DNA of 53,646 bases from JAZQHR01 sp045540815 (GTDB taxonomy: Bacteria; Bacillota; Clostridia; UMGS1810), in the NCBI GenBank assembly GCA_045540815.1, contig JAZQHY010000061.1, positions 1 to 53,646 on the forward strand. Direction: 5' to 3'. This document shows positions 1 through 8,170 of this stretch, piece after piece. The position numbers were made by a program, and so were the translations under genes. Position 1 is the first letter of the stretch; every line of letters begins with the position of its first letter. The notes under the pieces were generated by a model. It did not search any database, was not told the origin of the DNA, and was given only the letters and a program-made list of their open reading frames with translations.

Positions 1-231
1 ATCAAGTGCTGTCTGTCTTCTTAGGTCACCCTCAACTGTGTAATCCTTATCGATTACTGCTCTTAGCTTTGATACTTCATCCTCTGTAAGATCTTTAACT
101 CTTGTATCAGGATTGATACCAGTTTCAGCTAGGATTTTGCCAGCTGCGCTTCTGCCTATACCATATATATAAGTTAAGCCGATTTCTACTCTTTTCTCGT
201 TTGGTAAATCTACACCTGCTATTCTTGCCAT
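1..231 (-). CDS. rpsM: 30S ribosomal protein S13, partial (3' end outside window)
   Basis: The first 77 codons of S13 are present and the rest runs off the left edge. The protein starts MARIAGVDLP, the usual S13 N-terminus, followed by the helix-two-turn-helix segment with TYIYGIG. S13 sits in the head of the 30S subunit and contacts the P-site tRNA and the 50S subunit. The ATG at 229-231 is preceded by a good ribosome-binding site (CAGGAGGTG, 7 bases away). It follows rpmJ in the classic infA-rpmJ-rpsM order, so rpsK, rpsD and rpoA would be expected just outside the window. Confidence 0.97.
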   Translation of the reverse strand, partial: MARIAGVDLPNEKRVEIGLTYIYGIGRSAAGKILAETGINPDTRVKDLTEDEVSKLRAVIDKDYTVEGDLRRQTALD

Positions 232-338
232 ACTTTACACCTCCTGTTATACATTATTTTTTTAATATATGAATAACCTTAAGGTTACAAGGATATATCC
301 TCGTACAGCCGCCCTTATAGGTTAAAAGCTAAAATTAA

Positions 339-452
339 TCAGCCTTGTTTCTGTTTGTGCTTAGGGTTCTGACAAATCACCATAATGTTACCTTTTCTTT
401 TGATGATTTTGCATTTTTCACACATAGGTTTAACTGATGGTCTTACTTTCAT
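339..452 (-). CDS. rpmJ: 50S ribosomal protein L36
   Basis: A 37-residue protein, MKVRPSVKPMCEKCKIIKRK and onward, of exactly the family length. The zinc-ribbon ligands are visible as CEKC (11, 14), Cys27 and a late His, so this is the zinc-binding (C+) form of L36. L36 is a small late-assembly protein of the 50S subunit near the base of the L7/L12 stalk. The gene lies between infA and rpsM, as in most Firmicutes. The start is supported by a GGAGGTAACAAAG ribosome-binding site just upstream. It is too short for usual ORF cut-offs but unambiguous. Confidence 0.97.
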   Translation of the reverse strand: MKVRPSVKPMCEKCKIIKRKGNIMVICQNPKHKQKQG

Positions 453-483
453 CTTTGTTACCTCCTACCTTTAAAACTTGAGC

Positions 484-702
484 TTATTTTGCTCGCCATG
501 TAATACGACCTTTATTTAAGTCATACGGTGACATTTCAACCGTTACTTTATCGCCCGGAAGAATTCTTATAAAATTCATTCTAAGCTTACCCGATAAATG
601 GGCTAACACTTTGTGTCCATTTTCGAATTCTACCTGGAACATTGCATTTGGAAGTGCTTCCACAACTGTTCCTTCTAATTCCAAAACATCTTCTTTTGCC
701 AA
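484..702 (-). CDS. infA: Translation initiation factor IF-1
   Basis: A 72-residue OB-fold protein (MAKEDVLELEGTVVEALPN...), the typical IF-1 length, ending ...KGRITWRAK. IF-1 binds the 30S A site during initiation and assists IF-2 and IF-3. I place the start at the TTG ending at 702. It has GGGAGG 8 bases upstream and gives the canonical MAKED N-terminus; the longer in-frame ATG upstream would run into the neighbouring KOW gene. It lies in the usual place between map/KOW and rpmJ. The non-ATG start may lower translation, but no regulation is shown by the sequence. Confidence 0.97.
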   Translation of the reverse strand: MAKEDVLELEGTVVEALPNAMFQVEFENGHKVLAHLSGKLRMNFIRILPGDKVTVEMSPYDLNKGRITWRAK

Positions 703-721
703 GGTAATTACCTCCCTTAAA

Positions 722-1003
722 CTAAATCTCACATATTTTTTTATTACCCAAAAACTTTGATATAGAGTGTTTAACCTCTTTATTTGTCGGCTTTTCGTTT
801 CTAAAAAGCTTATCCAAAATAATCTCGTCAAACTCTCCTGTAAAGCATAAATGCTTTATGTTTTTCTTTTTAGGTACATCTGCTTTTCTTCTCTTTCCGT
901 CACACACATACAAAAAAGTATCGTCTGATGAAAGAACTATTAAACATTTACCCTTATCCCGTCCGGCTCTAACATATACAAACTCGCCTATATGAGTTTT
1001 CAA
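722..1003 (-). CDS. KOW-domain RNA-binding protein (L14e-like), clostridial map-infA linker gene
   Basis: A basic protein of about 93 residues. Near its start is a KOW-type motif (GEFVYVRAGRDKGKC), resembling the N-terminal part of eukaryotic/archaeal L14e and bacterial KOW proteins. Genes of this type commonly sit between map and infA in Clostridia and are annotated only as KOW-domain RNA-binding proteins; the function is unknown and probably ribosome related. I choose the TTG ending at 1003 because AGAGGTG lies 6 bases upstream. A GTG ending at 1012 would lie inside that ribosome-binding site. The gene starts 16 bases after the map stop codon, so the two are co-transcribed. Confidence 0.85.
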   Translation of the reverse strand: MKTHIGEFVYVRAGRDKGKCLIVLSSDDTFLYVCDGKRRKADVPKKKNIKHLCFTGEFDEIILDKLFRNEKPTNKEVKHSISKFLGNKKICEI

Positions 1004-1019
1004 TATTATCACCTCTAAC

Positions 1020-1766
1020 CTATAAAGTTAAAATTTCCGGTTCGCCGTCGGTAACAAGTATTGTGTTTTCATAATGAGCGGCGTTTTTGCCGTCAAGTGT
1101 AACTACTGTCCAACCATCACTAAGTGTTTTGGTTCTGTAGTCACCCTCGGTAACCATCGGCTCAATAGCCAATGTCATACCCTTACACAATCTGTTTCCG
1201 CGTCCAAACGTTCCGTAATTTGGGATTTCGGGGTCCTCGTGAAGATTTTTTCCCACGCCATGTCCGCAGTAATGTCTTACTATTCCAAAATCTCTGGATT
1301 CTATATAATCCTGAATGGTTGCCGAGATGGAATAAAGTCTCTCTCCGTGTTTAGCATATTTTATGCCTTCGAAGAAACTCTTTTCAGTATCCTCTACAAG
1401 CTTCCTTGTAGTATCACTTACATCTCCGACAATAAAAGTTCGAGCTGCATCTGTGTGGTATCCATCAAGACACGCGCCTACATCAATACTGATAATATCG
1501 CCTTCTTTTAGCTTTTTTAAACCGCTTGGGATACCATGTATAACAACCTCGTTTATGGATGCACACACACTTCCGGGAAATCCGTTATAATTTAAGAATG
1601 ATGGTTTTGCACCCTGACTTAAGATATAATCTTTTGCAATTTTGTCAAGTTCAAGTGTTGATACATTAGGTTTTATATAAGGCATTAGAGCCTCGAATGT
1701 ACCGCTAACTATCTTGCCCGACTGACGCATTTTGGTTATCTCGGATGACGATTTAATATATATCAT
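1020..1766 (-). CDS. map: Type I methionine aminopeptidase
   Basis: A 248-residue cytosolic metallopeptidase that removes the initiator Met from new proteins. The pita-bread-fold metal ligands are all visible: Asp95, Asp106 (in DGYHTDAARTF), His169 (YCGHGVG), Glu202 (IEPM) and Glu233, with the conserved His77 in HGIP. Length and absence of an N-terminal extension fit the bacterial type Ia family. The start at 1766 (MIYIKSSSEI) has GGAGG 6 bases upstream; longer in-frame starts overlap adk. It is translationally coupled to adk, whose stop codon is at 1768-1770, in the spc-type order secY-adk-map. Confidence 0.97.
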   Translation of the reverse strand: MIYIKSSSEITKMRQSGKIVSGTFEALMPYIKPNVSTLELDKIAKDYILSQGAKPSFLNYNGFPGSVCASINEVVIHGIPSGLKKLKEGDIISIDVGACLDGYHTDAARTFIVGDVSDTTRKLVEDTEKSFFEGIKYAKHGERLYSISATIQDYIESRDFGIVRHYCGHGVGKNLHEDPEIPNYGTFGRGNRLCKGMTLAIEPMVTEGDYRTKTLSDGWTVVTLDGKNAAHYENTILVTDGEPEILTL

Positions 1767-1767
1767 A

Positions 1768-2409
1768 TTAATCCTCCACACCAAGCACCTTAAGTACTTC
1801 GCGGGTAGTATCCTCAATCTTATTTTTACCGCTTACTGTAGCAAGCTTACCTGTTTTCTTGTAGTAATCTACAAGAGGCTCGGTAGTTGAATGATATACT
1901 ACCAGACGTTCCTTAATGGTTTCGGGCTCGTCGTCATGACGTCTTTTAAGCTTTCCGTCACATTTATCACACAAATCACCTTTCGCGGAAGGCTTATTTA
2001 CTATGTGGAATGTAGCTCCGCACACTTCGCACTCGCGCCTTCCCGAAAGTCTTTCGATTATATCCTCATCGCGTACTTCTATATAAAGTACTTTATCGAT
2101 TTCAATGCCTAAGTTATTATCGAGCTCTATCGCCTGACTTACTGTTCTTGGAAAGCCATCAAGTATAAATCCGTTTTCACAGTCCTTTTGAGATAGTCTA
2201 GACTTAATCATTCTTAAAACCATTTCATCAGGAACCAAGTGACCATCGTCAATATACCCTTTTGCTTCCAATCCGATAGGAGTCTGCTCCTTTATCTCGT
2301 GTCTTATCATAGCGCCCGTTGATATAGTAGGTATTTTGTATCTTTCTTTTAGTATCTCTGCCTGTGTGCCTTTTCCGGCACCTGGTGCTCCCAACAATAC
2401 AAGTTTCAT
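1768..2409 (-). CDS. adk: Adenylate kinase (zinc-LID type)
   Basis: A 213-residue enzyme catalysing ATP + AMP = 2 ADP in the cytosol. The P-loop GAPGAGKGTQA (7-17) opens the protein, the AMP-binding FPRT is near 86-89, and the long LID domain carries four cysteines (127, 130, 147, 150) typical of the zinc-binding Gram-positive form. It lies between secY and map, the conserved arrangement in the spc operon of Firmicutes. Its stop codon lies 1 base before the map ATG, suggesting translational coupling. Nothing is unusual in length or residues. Confidence 0.98.
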   Translation of the reverse strand: MKLVLLGAPGAGKGTQAEILKERYKIPTISTGAMIRHEIKEQTPIGLEAKGYIDDGHLVPDEMVLRMIKSRLSQKDCENGFILDGFPRTVSQAIELDNNLGIEIDKVLYIEVRDEDIIERLSGRRECEVCGATFHIVNKPSAKGDLCDKCDGKLKRRHDDEPETIKERLVVYHSTTEPLVDYYKKTGKLATVSGKNKIEDTTREVLKVLGVED

Positions 2410-2442
2410 ATTACTACATCTCCTTAAATAACAGACATCGGC

Positions 2443-3699
2443 TTATTCTAAGAAGCCTTTATAATGTCTCATAAGCATCTGAGCTTCAAGCTGCTTAACT
2501 GTTTCAAGCGCAACACCAACCATAATTAGCATTGATGTACCGCCGATAGTTAAGTTGAAGTTCATAAACTTACCAAGTACAAGTGGTATTATAGCGATTA
2601 CGCCAAGGAATAGCGCACCTGTTAAAGTTATTCTGGTAAGTATTCTGCTGATGTACTCACTTGTTGGTCTTCCAGGTCTGATACCAGGTATAAATCCGCC
2701 GTTATTCTTCATATTGTTAGCTATTTCAATTGGATTGAACTGTATAGCTGTATAGAAATATGTGAAGAAAATTATTAGCAGGAAGTATAGCACGATATAG
2801 AACCAAGAATTTGGTGTAAACAAGCTAAGCCATCCGCTTGAAGTGTCCTTGCCAAAGAATCCTGCGATAGTTGCAGGGAATGACATAATAGACATTGCAA
2901 AGATGATTGGGATAACACCTGCTAGTGATACCTTGATTGGAATATGGCTTGACTGACCGCCGTACATTTTTCTTCCAACCATTCTCTTTGCGTACTGTAC
3001 AGGTAATCTTCTTTCAGCATCGTTGATAAATACAACGAAGATTATCATTGCAAGAAGTATAGCTACGATAGCTACGATAGCGATAACGCCAAACTGACCA
3101 ACTTTATAGCCGTTAGCAAGGTCAGATGCCATTGTAGGTATACTTGCTACGATACCTGCAAAGATTATCATTGATATACCGTTGCCTATACCCTTTTCAG
3201 TGATAAGTTCACCAAGCCACATAAGGAACGCAGTTCCGGCTGTGAACGATACTGTGATAGTGATATAAGCTCCGATACCAGGGTTTGACATTGCACCACG
3301 TAGTGCAAAGTAAAGTCCTGTAGCCTGGATGAAAGCAAGGATAACTGTTAGGAATCTAGTCCATTTTGCAATTACCTTTCTGCCTTCTTCTCCGTCTTTT
3401 GCAATTCTTTCAAGAGCAGGAATTGCCACTGTCAAAAGCTGCAATATGATCGAAGAGTTGATGTATGGTGTGATACCCATTGCAAAGATTGTAGCATTTG
3501 AGAAAGCACCACCCGAGAAAGCATCAAACAATCCGAAAAGTGTATCTCCATTACCCATTAGGCTCTGAAGAGCTGTTCTTTCAAGTCCTGGAACTGGGAT
3601 GAATGTACCTAATCTGAACACGAATATCATCATTATGGTGAAAAGTATCTTCTTTCTTAGATCAGGTATTTTCCATGCATTTCTAAGAGTCTGAAACAC
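2443..3699 (-). CDS. secY: Protein translocase subunit SecY
   Basis: A 418-residue polytopic membrane protein with about ten transmembrane segments, the central pore of the SecYEG translocon. It begins MFQTLRNAWKIPDLRKKILF and has the plug/TM2 region with GITPYINSSIILQLL and the cytoplasmic loop GGFIPGIRPGRPT, both hallmarks of SecY. The start is GTG at 3697-3699, with GAGGTG 6 bases upstream. The codon directly abuts the rplO stop codon (3700-3702), indicating tight coupling. The many secreted proteins in this window would be its clients. Confidence 0.98.
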   Translation of the reverse strand: MFQTLRNAWKIPDLRKKILFTIMMIFVFRLGTFIPVPGLERTALQSLMGNGDTLFGLFDAFSGGAFSNATIFAMGITPYINSSIILQLLTVAIPALERIAKDGEEGRKVIAKWTRFLTVILAFIQATGLYFALRGAMSNPGIGAYITITVSFTAGTAFLMWLGELITEKGIGNGISMIIFAGIVASIPTMASDLANGYKVGQFGVIAIVAIVAILLAMIIFVVFINDAERRLPVQYAKRMVGRKMYGGQSSHIPIKVSLAGVIPIIFAMSIMSFPATIAGFFGKDTSSGWLSLFTPNSWFYIVLYFLLIIFFTYFYTAIQFNPIEIANNMKNNGGFIPGIRPGRPTSEYISRILTRITLTGALFLGVIAIIPLVLGKFMNFNLTIGGTSMLIMVGVALETVKQLEAQMLMRHYKGFLE

Positions 3700-4140
3700 T
3701 TAAATCACCTCAGCCTTTCCACCAGCTGCTTCGATTTTTTCTACGGCGCTCTTTGTAAACTTCTTAGCCTGAACTGTTAGGCTCTTATCAAGTTCACCAG
3801 TTCCAAGCACCTTAATTCCGTCGCATATTTTACTGATTATGCCTGCTTCTTTCAAGCTTTCAGCAGTAACTACTGTGCCTGCTTCAAGTTTGTTAAGCTG
3901 TGCTATATTAACTTCTGTATATTCTTTTGCAAATATATTTGTAAAACCACGTTTTGGAAGTCTTCTGTATAGAGGCATCTGTCCGCCTTCGAAGCCAACT
4001 CTTACGCCGCCGCCAGAACGAGCCTTCTGACCTTTGTGACCGCGACCTGCAGTTTTACCATTTCCTGTGCCATGTCCTCTACCTTTTCTCTTAGAGTCTT
4101 TAGTAGAGCCCTCGCTAGGAGTTAGTTCATATAATTTCAT
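3700..4140 (-). CDS. rplO: 50S ribosomal protein L15
   Basis: A 146-residue L15, a late-assembling 50S protein with an extended basic Gly-rich N-terminus (KRKGRGHGTGNGKTAGRG near residues 17-34) that threads into 23S rRNA. I choose the ATG at 4138-4140 (MKLYELTPSEG), because the upstream in-frame GTG is part of the GGAGGTG ribosome-binding site. The gene sits between rpmD and secY, as in all Firmicutes spc operons. The stop codon touches the secY GTG start. Confidence 0.97.
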   Translation of the reverse strand: MKLYELTPSEGSTKDSKRKGRGHGTGNGKTAGRGHKGQKARSGGGVRVGFEGGQMPLYRRLPKRGFTNIFAKEYTEVNIAQLNKLEAGTVVTAESLKEAGIISKICDGIKVLGTGELDKSLTVQAKKFTKSAVEKIEAAGGKAEVI

Positions 4141-4161
4141 GTAAGGCACCTCCTTTTAGTT

Positions 4162-4341
4162 TTATATTTCTTCAACATTCACCAAGTGGCAAACTTTTTT
4201 GATCATTCCTCTTATCTGAGGAGTGTCGTTGTGAATCTTTTCGTCTCTTATTTTCTTTAGTCCAAGAGCTTCTACAGTTGCAATCTGGTCTTTTTTGCAA
4301 GAGATTGTGCTCTTAACTAAAGTAACTTTTAAATTAGCCAT
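4162..4341 (-). CDS. rpmD: 50S ribosomal protein L30
   Basis: A 59-residue L30 (MANLKVTLVKSTISCKKDQIATVEALGL...), with the family motif LVKS followed by the helix and the late RGMIKKV segment. L30 is a small globular protein on the 50S surface, found in the rpsE-rpmD-rplO order here. The ATG at 4339-4341 is preceded by AGGAGGAAAAAGTT, a strong ribosome-binding site. It is shorter than usual ORF cut-offs but certain by sequence and position. Length agrees with the 58-60 residues usual for bacteria. Confidence 0.96.
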   Translation of the reverse strand: MANLKVTLVKSTISCKKDQIATVEALGLKKIRDEKIHNDTPQIRGMIKKVCHLVNVEEI

Positions 4342-4380
4342 AACTTTTTCCTCCTAATATATTTTCAGTTATACTGTGGA

Positions 4381-4884
4381 TTAACCCAACAATTCTTCTA
4401 CAGTTTTGCCTCTTAATTTAGCAACTTCTTCTGCTACCTTAAGACTCTTTAAACCTTCGATTGTTGCATTAACCATATTACGAGGGTTATTTGAACGAAG
4501 AGATTTTGTTCTGATATCACGGATACCTGCAAGCTCAAGTACGGCTCTAACACCGCCGCCTGCGATAACTCCTGTACCTAGGCTGGCTGGTTTTAAAAGT
4601 ACTCTTCCTGCACCGAACTCACCAATTACTTCGTGAGGGATAGTTGTATCAACCATTGGTACAGATATCATATTTTTCTTCGCGTCATCTATTGCTTTTC
4701 TAACTGCATCAGGAATTTCTGCTGCTTTTCCTGTGCCTGCTCCTACATGACCGTTAGCATCACCAACTACAACAAGAACGCTGAATCTGAAAGTTCTACC
4801 GCCCTTTACAACCTTTGCAACACGGTTTATGCTAACAACTGTTTCCTTTAAATCTAAAGTACTAGCGTCTATAGTATTATTCAT
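4381..4884 (-). CDS. rpsE: 30S ribosomal protein S5
   Basis: A 167-residue S5. The dsRBD-like N-terminal part has RVAKVVKGGRTFRFSVLVVVG, followed by GHVGAGTGKAAEIPDAVRKA and the C-terminal GIRDIRTKSLRSNNPRNMV. S5 lies at the mRNA entry side and contributes to decoding accuracy and helicase activity of the 30S subunit. The ATG at 4884 follows GGAGG at a rather long 12-base spacing; a second AAGG lies closer. Position between rplR and rpmD is the conserved spc order. Confidence 0.97.
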   Translation of the reverse strand: MNNTIDASTLDLKETVVSINRVAKVVKGGRTFRFSVLVVVGDANGHVGAGTGKAAEIPDAVRKAIDDAKKNMISVPMVDTTIPHEVIGEFGAGRVLLKPASLGTGVIAGGGVRAVLELAGIRDIRTKSLRSNNPRNMVNATIEGLKSLKVAEEVAKLRGKTVEELLG

Positions 4885-4935
4885 AAAGAACCTTTACCTC
4901 CTTTTTAGACTTTTATAAATTCGTTCTGATTGAAA

Positions 4936-5298
4936 TTAGAATTCCAATCCGCCTTCTCTTGCACCTTCTGCAAGCTGTTCTACTCTACCGTGGTAGATGT
5001 ATCCGCCTCTGTCGAATACTACTTTCTTTATGCCTTTTTCAATAGCTCTCTTTGCAACTAGCTCGCCTACTGCTTTAGCAGCATCCTTGTTTCCGCCGTT
5101 TGCAAGACCAAGCTCTTTGTCAAGTGATGATGCAGAAACTAGAGTCTTACCTGTTTCGTCATCAATAACCTGAGCGTAAATGTTTTTAAGGCTTCTATAA
5201 ACATTAAGTCTAGGACGTTCCTGAGTTCCTGAAATATTTTTTCTAACTCTCAAATGTCTTTTTACTCTTGAAACATTACTTGATTTTTTGTTGATCAT
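4936..5298 (-). CDS. rplR: 50S ribosomal protein L18
   Basis: A 120-residue L18 which binds 5S rRNA together with L5 and L25-type proteins in the central protuberance. The basic N-terminus has RVKRHLRVRKNISGTQERPRL and the C-terminus ends in the conserved YHGRVEQLAEGAREGGLEF. It lies between rplF and rpsE, as expected. The ATG is preceded by AAGGAG at about 10 bases. No unusual residues were seen. Confidence 0.97.
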   Translation of the reverse strand: MINKKSSNVSRVKRHLRVRKNISGTQERPRLNVYRSLKNIYAQVIDDETGKTLVSASSLDKELGLANGGNKDAAKAVGELVAKRAIEKGIKKVVFDRGGYIYHGRVEQLAEGAREGGLEF

Positions 5299-5348
5299 TT
5301 GTTATTCGCTCCTTTCTGGGTAGAATTAATTAGGCCGCCTTACTAAGA

Positions 5349-5894
5349 TTATTTCTTAGCACCAGTCTTACCTTCTTTTCTTCTGATAACTTCATCAGCG
5401 TACTTGATACCTTTACCCTTGTATGGTTCAGGCAATCTTTTTTCTCTGATTTTAGCAGCTACCTCACCAACAATTTGTTTGTCGATACCTTTTACAATCA
5501 AAGTGTTTGGATTTGGAACTTCTACAGTATAGTCATCAGTGTCCTCAACCTCAACCGGATGTGAATATCCAAGTGAAAGAACAACTTTCTTACCCTGCTT
5601 CTGAGCTCTGTAACCAACACCGTTTATTTCCAAAGTCTTTTCATAGCCATCAGTAACACCAACAACCATGTTGTTTAAAAGTGTTCTTGTTAGACCGTGA
5701 AGAGCCTTGTGTGCCTTGATTTCAGAAGGTCTTTCTACTACTAGAGTATTGCCTTCCTGTTTTATAATCATATCTTTATGAAGTGCTTTTGTAAGTGTAC
5801 CCTTAGGGCCTTTTACAACTACTTCGTTTTCCGCGCTTATTTTTACGTCAACGCCAGCCGGTAATTCGATTGGCATTCTACCTATTCTAGACAA
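5349..5894 (-). CDS. rplF: 50S ribosomal protein L6
   Basis: A 181-residue L6 with two tandem alpha/beta domains. Recognisable parts are the N-terminal MSRIGRMPIELPAGV and the C-terminal EPYKGKGIKYADEVIRRKEGKTG, which contacts the sarcin-ricin loop region. I set the start at the TTG ending at 5894. AGGAGGTG precedes it by 6 bases and it gives the canonical MSRIG N-terminus; the in-frame GTG at 5901-5903 lies inside the ribosome-binding site. It sits between rpsH and rplR in the spc section. Confidence 0.96.
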   Translation of the reverse strand: MSRIGRMPIELPAGVDVKISAENEVVVKGPKGTLTKALHKDMIIKQEGNTLVVERPSEIKAHKALHGLTRTLLNNMVVGVTDGYEKTLEINGVGYRAQKQGKKVVLSLGYSHPVEVEDTDDYTVEVPNPNTLIVKGIDKQIVGEVAAKIREKRLPEPYKGKGIKYADEVIRRKEGKTGAKK

Positions 5895-5924
5895 ATTGTT
5901 CACCTCCTAGTAAATTATAATCTA

Positions 5925-6323
5925 TTACCAAACAAATGCTAGAACTTCGCCGCCGATGTTTAGCTTTCTAGCTTCTTTATCAGTCATAAGACCCTGAGAA
6001 GTAGAAATGATCGCGATTCCTAAGCCTTTTAATACCTTTGGTAAATCTTCTTTTCCGGCATATATTCTAAGACCCGGCTTACTAACTCTCTTAAGGCCTG
6101 TAATAACCTTCTGCTTGTTAGCACCGTATTTTAGAGTGATGTTAATCATGCCCTGTTTGTTATCCTCTATAACTTCATAACTGCTTATATAACCTTCATC
6201 AAGAAGAATTCTAGCTATTTCAACTTTAATCTTTGATGCAGGTACACTAACAGATTCATGTTTTGAAGCATTTGCGTTTCTGATACGAGTAAGCATATCA
6301 GCAATTGGATCAGTTATTTGCAT
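5925..6323 (-). CDS. rpsH: 30S ribosomal protein S8
   Basis: A 132-residue S8, a primary 16S rRNA binder (helix 21) and in some bacteria the translational repressor of the spc operon. It starts MQITDPIADMLTRIRNAN and ends with the diagnostic STSQGLMTDKEARKLNIGGEVLAFVW. The ATG has GGAGGTAGCACA directly upstream. Whether S8 autoregulates this operon, as in E. coli, cannot be judged; I did not identify an S8-site mimic near rplE. Confidence 0.97.
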   Translation of the reverse strand: MQITDPIADMLTRIRNANASKHESVSVPASKIKVEIARILLDEGYISSYEVIEDNKQGMINITLKYGANKQKVITGLKRVSKPGLRIYAGKEDLPKVLKGLGIAIISTSQGLMTDKEARKLNIGGEVLAFVW

Positions 6324-6359
6324 TGTGCTACCTCCTTTTTAAATTCTCGTTCCTAAATC

Positions 6360-6545
6360 TTACCAGCTTGCTTTCTTTACACCAGGAATCTGGCCCTTGT
6401 AAGCCAATTCTCTGAAGCATATACGGCAAATACCGAATTTTCTAAGATAAGCATGAGGTCTTCCGCATATTTTGCATCTGTTATATTCTCTGGTTTTAAA
6501 CTTCTGTGTCTTCTGCTGTTTTAATACCATCGCTTTTTTAGCCAT
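6360..6545 (-). CDS. rpsZ: 30S ribosomal protein S14, zinc-binding type (S14Z)
   Basis: A 61-residue short S14 with two CxxC pairs (CKIC at 24-27 and CRIC at 40-43) that bind zinc. This is the C+ type usual in Firmicutes as the housekeeping S14, distinct from the roughly 89-101-residue C- type. It ends IPGVKKASW, as expected. S14 is in the 30S head next to S3 and S10. The gene is in its normal place between rplE and rpsH. A zinc-independent paralogue, if any, lies outside the window. Confidence 0.97.
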   Translation of the reverse strand: MAKKAMVLKQQKTQKFKTREYNRCKICGRPHAYLRKFGICRICFRELAYKGQIPGVKKASW

Positions 6546-6561
6546 GCCTTATATCCTCCCC

Positions 6562-7107
6562 TCACGCCTTGATGAATGGTGCGCCCATAAGTGTTAACAA
6601 TTCTCTAGCTTCCTCATCAGTGTTAGCTGTTGTTACCATTATGATATCCATTCCTCTAACTTTATCAATTTTATCGTAATCTATTTCAGGGAAAATCAAC
6701 TGTTCTTTAATACCCATAGAGTAGTTACCTCTACCGTCAAATGAGTTAGGGTTGATACCTCTGAAGTCTCTTACTCGAGGAAGTGCAATGTTGAATAATC
6801 TATCAAGAAATTCATACATTTTGTCGCTTCTGAGTGTTACCTTACAACCAAGGTTCATACCTTCTCTGATTTTAAAGTTAGCAACTGATTTTCTTGCTTT
6901 AGTAACGATTGGTTTCTGACCTGTGATTAGGCCAAGGTCGTTTACAGCAGCTTCTAATGCTTTTGCATTATCTTTTGCTTCACCTACACCAATGTTAATA
7001 ATTATTTTGTCAATCTTTGGAATCTGCATCGGACTTTTGTAGCCGAACTTTTCCATAAGAGCTGATCTTACTTCTTCTTCATATTTTGCTCTCAATCTAC
7101 TTGCCAT
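6562..7107 (-). CDS. rplE: 50S ribosomal protein L5
   Basis: A 181-residue L5, the 5S rRNA-binding protein of the central protuberance that also touches the P-site tRNA. It shows INIGVGEAKDN near residue 38, the KPIVTKARKSVANFKIREG segment, LPRVRDFRGI and the C-terminal DIIMVTTANTDEEARELL. Length is normal. The GAGGAGG ribosome-binding site lies 10 bases before the ATG. It is flanked by rplX and rpsZ, as is typical. Confidence 0.97.
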   Translation of the reverse strand: MASRLRAKYEEEVRSALMEKFGYKSPMQIPKIDKIIINIGVGEAKDNAKALEAAVNDLGLITGQKPIVTKARKSVANFKIREGMNLGCKVTLRSDKMYEFLDRLFNIALPRVRDFRGINPNSFDGRGNYSMGIKEQLIFPEIDYDKIDKVRGMDIIMVTTANTDEEARELLTLMGAPFIKA

Positions 7108-7130
7108 TAGCGATATTCCTCCTCTCTTTA

Positions 7131-7457
7131 TTAGTCATCCAATACTTCTGAGCATTTTTTACATACTCTTGATTTGCCGCCATCGTTTAGCATTTTATAG
7201 CCTGCACGTGTTGGCTGACCGCATTTATCACAGATGTGCATAACCTTACATGCATATATTGCACCTTCCTGGTGGATTATGCCGCCTGTTTCGCCTTGAC
7301 GTCTTGGTTTTGTATGCTTTGTAAGCATATTTACACCTTCAACGATTACTTTACCTTTTTTAGGGTCAACTGATAGTACTTTACCTTTTTTGCCTTTATC
7401 GGCGCCAGAGATAACTACTACATTATCGCCTTTTTTGATATGAAGTTTATTATTCAA
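7131..7457 (-). CDS. rplX: 50S ribosomal protein L24 (zinc-ribbon form)
   Basis: A 108-residue L24 with an N-terminal KOW motif (KKGDNVVVISGADKGKKGKV), an assembly initiator that binds the 5' end of 23S rRNA. The C-terminal part carries CDKC near residue 76 and CKKC near residue 100, a four-cysteine ribbon found in many Firmicutes L24 proteins. The start is TTG at 7455-7457, with GGAGGTG 8 bases upstream; no ATG fits better. It lies between rplN and rplE. Confidence 0.97.
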   Translation of the reverse strand: MNNKLHIKKGDNVVVISGADKGKKGKVLSVDPKKGKVIVEGVNMLTKHTKPRRQGETGGIIHQEGAIYACKVMHICDKCGQPTRAGYKMLNDGGKSRVCKKCSEVLDD

Positions 7458-7476
7458 AACTCGACACCTCCTTGTA

Positions 7477-7845
7477 TTATAAAACTTCCGGTGCTAGTGA
7501 CAATATTTTCATATATTCTTTATCTCTTAGCTCTCTTGCTATTGGGCCAAATATACGAGTACCTCTTGGGTTTTTGTCATCTCTTATTATAACAGCTGCG
7601 TTTTCGTCAAACTTAATGTATGTGCCGTCTGCACGTCTTAAGCCTTTTACCGATCTAACTACAACAGCTTTAACTACATCACCTTTTTTAACAACACCGC
7701 CGGGTGTTGCTTTTTTAACAGAAGCTACTACTACATCACCGATATTGGCGAATTTTCTCTTACTTCCGCCTAAAACTCTGATGCACATGATTTCCTTTGC
7801 TCCGGTATTATCCGCAACTTTTAGTCTAGTCTGTTCCTGGATCAT
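7477..7845 (-). CDS. rplN: 50S ribosomal protein L14
   Basis: A 122-residue L14, with the invariant opening MIQEQTRLKVADNTGAKEI and the GTRIFGPIARELRDKEYMKILSLAPEVL ending. L14 forms part of the intersubunit bridge with 16S rRNA and is the docking site of RsfS. The length is exactly that of most bacteria. It begins the spc half of the cluster, following rpsQ. Spacing to neighbours is short and no terminator separates it from the S10 half. Confidence 0.97.
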   Translation of the reverse strand: MIQEQTRLKVADNTGAKEIMCIRVLGGSKRKFANIGDVVVASVKKATPGGVVKKGDVVKAVVVRSVKGLRRADGTYIKFDENAAVIIRDDKNPRGTRIFGPIARELRDKEYMKILSLAPEVL

Positions 7846-7868
7846 GTTTATTCTCCTTCCTTATATAA

Positions 7869-8123
7869 TTACTGAGCTTTTTCAACAATCTTAGTCAATC
7901 TCCATCTCTTATCCTTGGAAATTGGTCTTGTTTCCATAACCTCTACTCTATCACCCATTCTAGCTTCGCCGTTCTCGTCATGGGCTTTTAATTTATAAGT
8001 TCTTTTAACGATTTTGCCGTAAAGTGGATGTTTAACGTTGTATTCGATAGCAACTACGATAGTTTTGTCCATCTTGTCACTTACAACTTTACCAATACGA
8101 ACTTTTCTGTAATTACGTTCCAT
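7869..8123 (-). CDS. rpsQ: 30S ribosomal protein S17
   Basis: An 84-residue OB-fold protein and primary 16S rRNA binder. Family motifs are GKVVSDKMDKTIVVAIE near the N-terminus, HPLYGK in the middle and ETRPISKDKRWRL near the end. It lies between rpmC and rplN, as in all Firmicutes S10 operons. Length and sequence are ordinary. The ATG is preceded by an AGGAGGATACTTTAG-type ribosome-binding site. Confidence 0.97.
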   Translation of the reverse strand: MERNYRKVRIGKVVSDKMDKTIVVAIEYNVKHPLYGKIVKRTYKLKAHDENGEARMGDRVEVMETRPISKDKRWRLTKIVEKAQ

Positions 8124-8170
8124 CTAAAGTATCCTCCTATCTCTTAAATTTGATTTTCAAGAATTTTGAA

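Noticed and set aside
484..831. A 115-residue version of IF-1 starting at an upstream ATG
   Set aside because: It would overlap the KOW gene by more than 100 bases. The TTG start at 702 has the ribosome-binding site and the canonical N-terminus.
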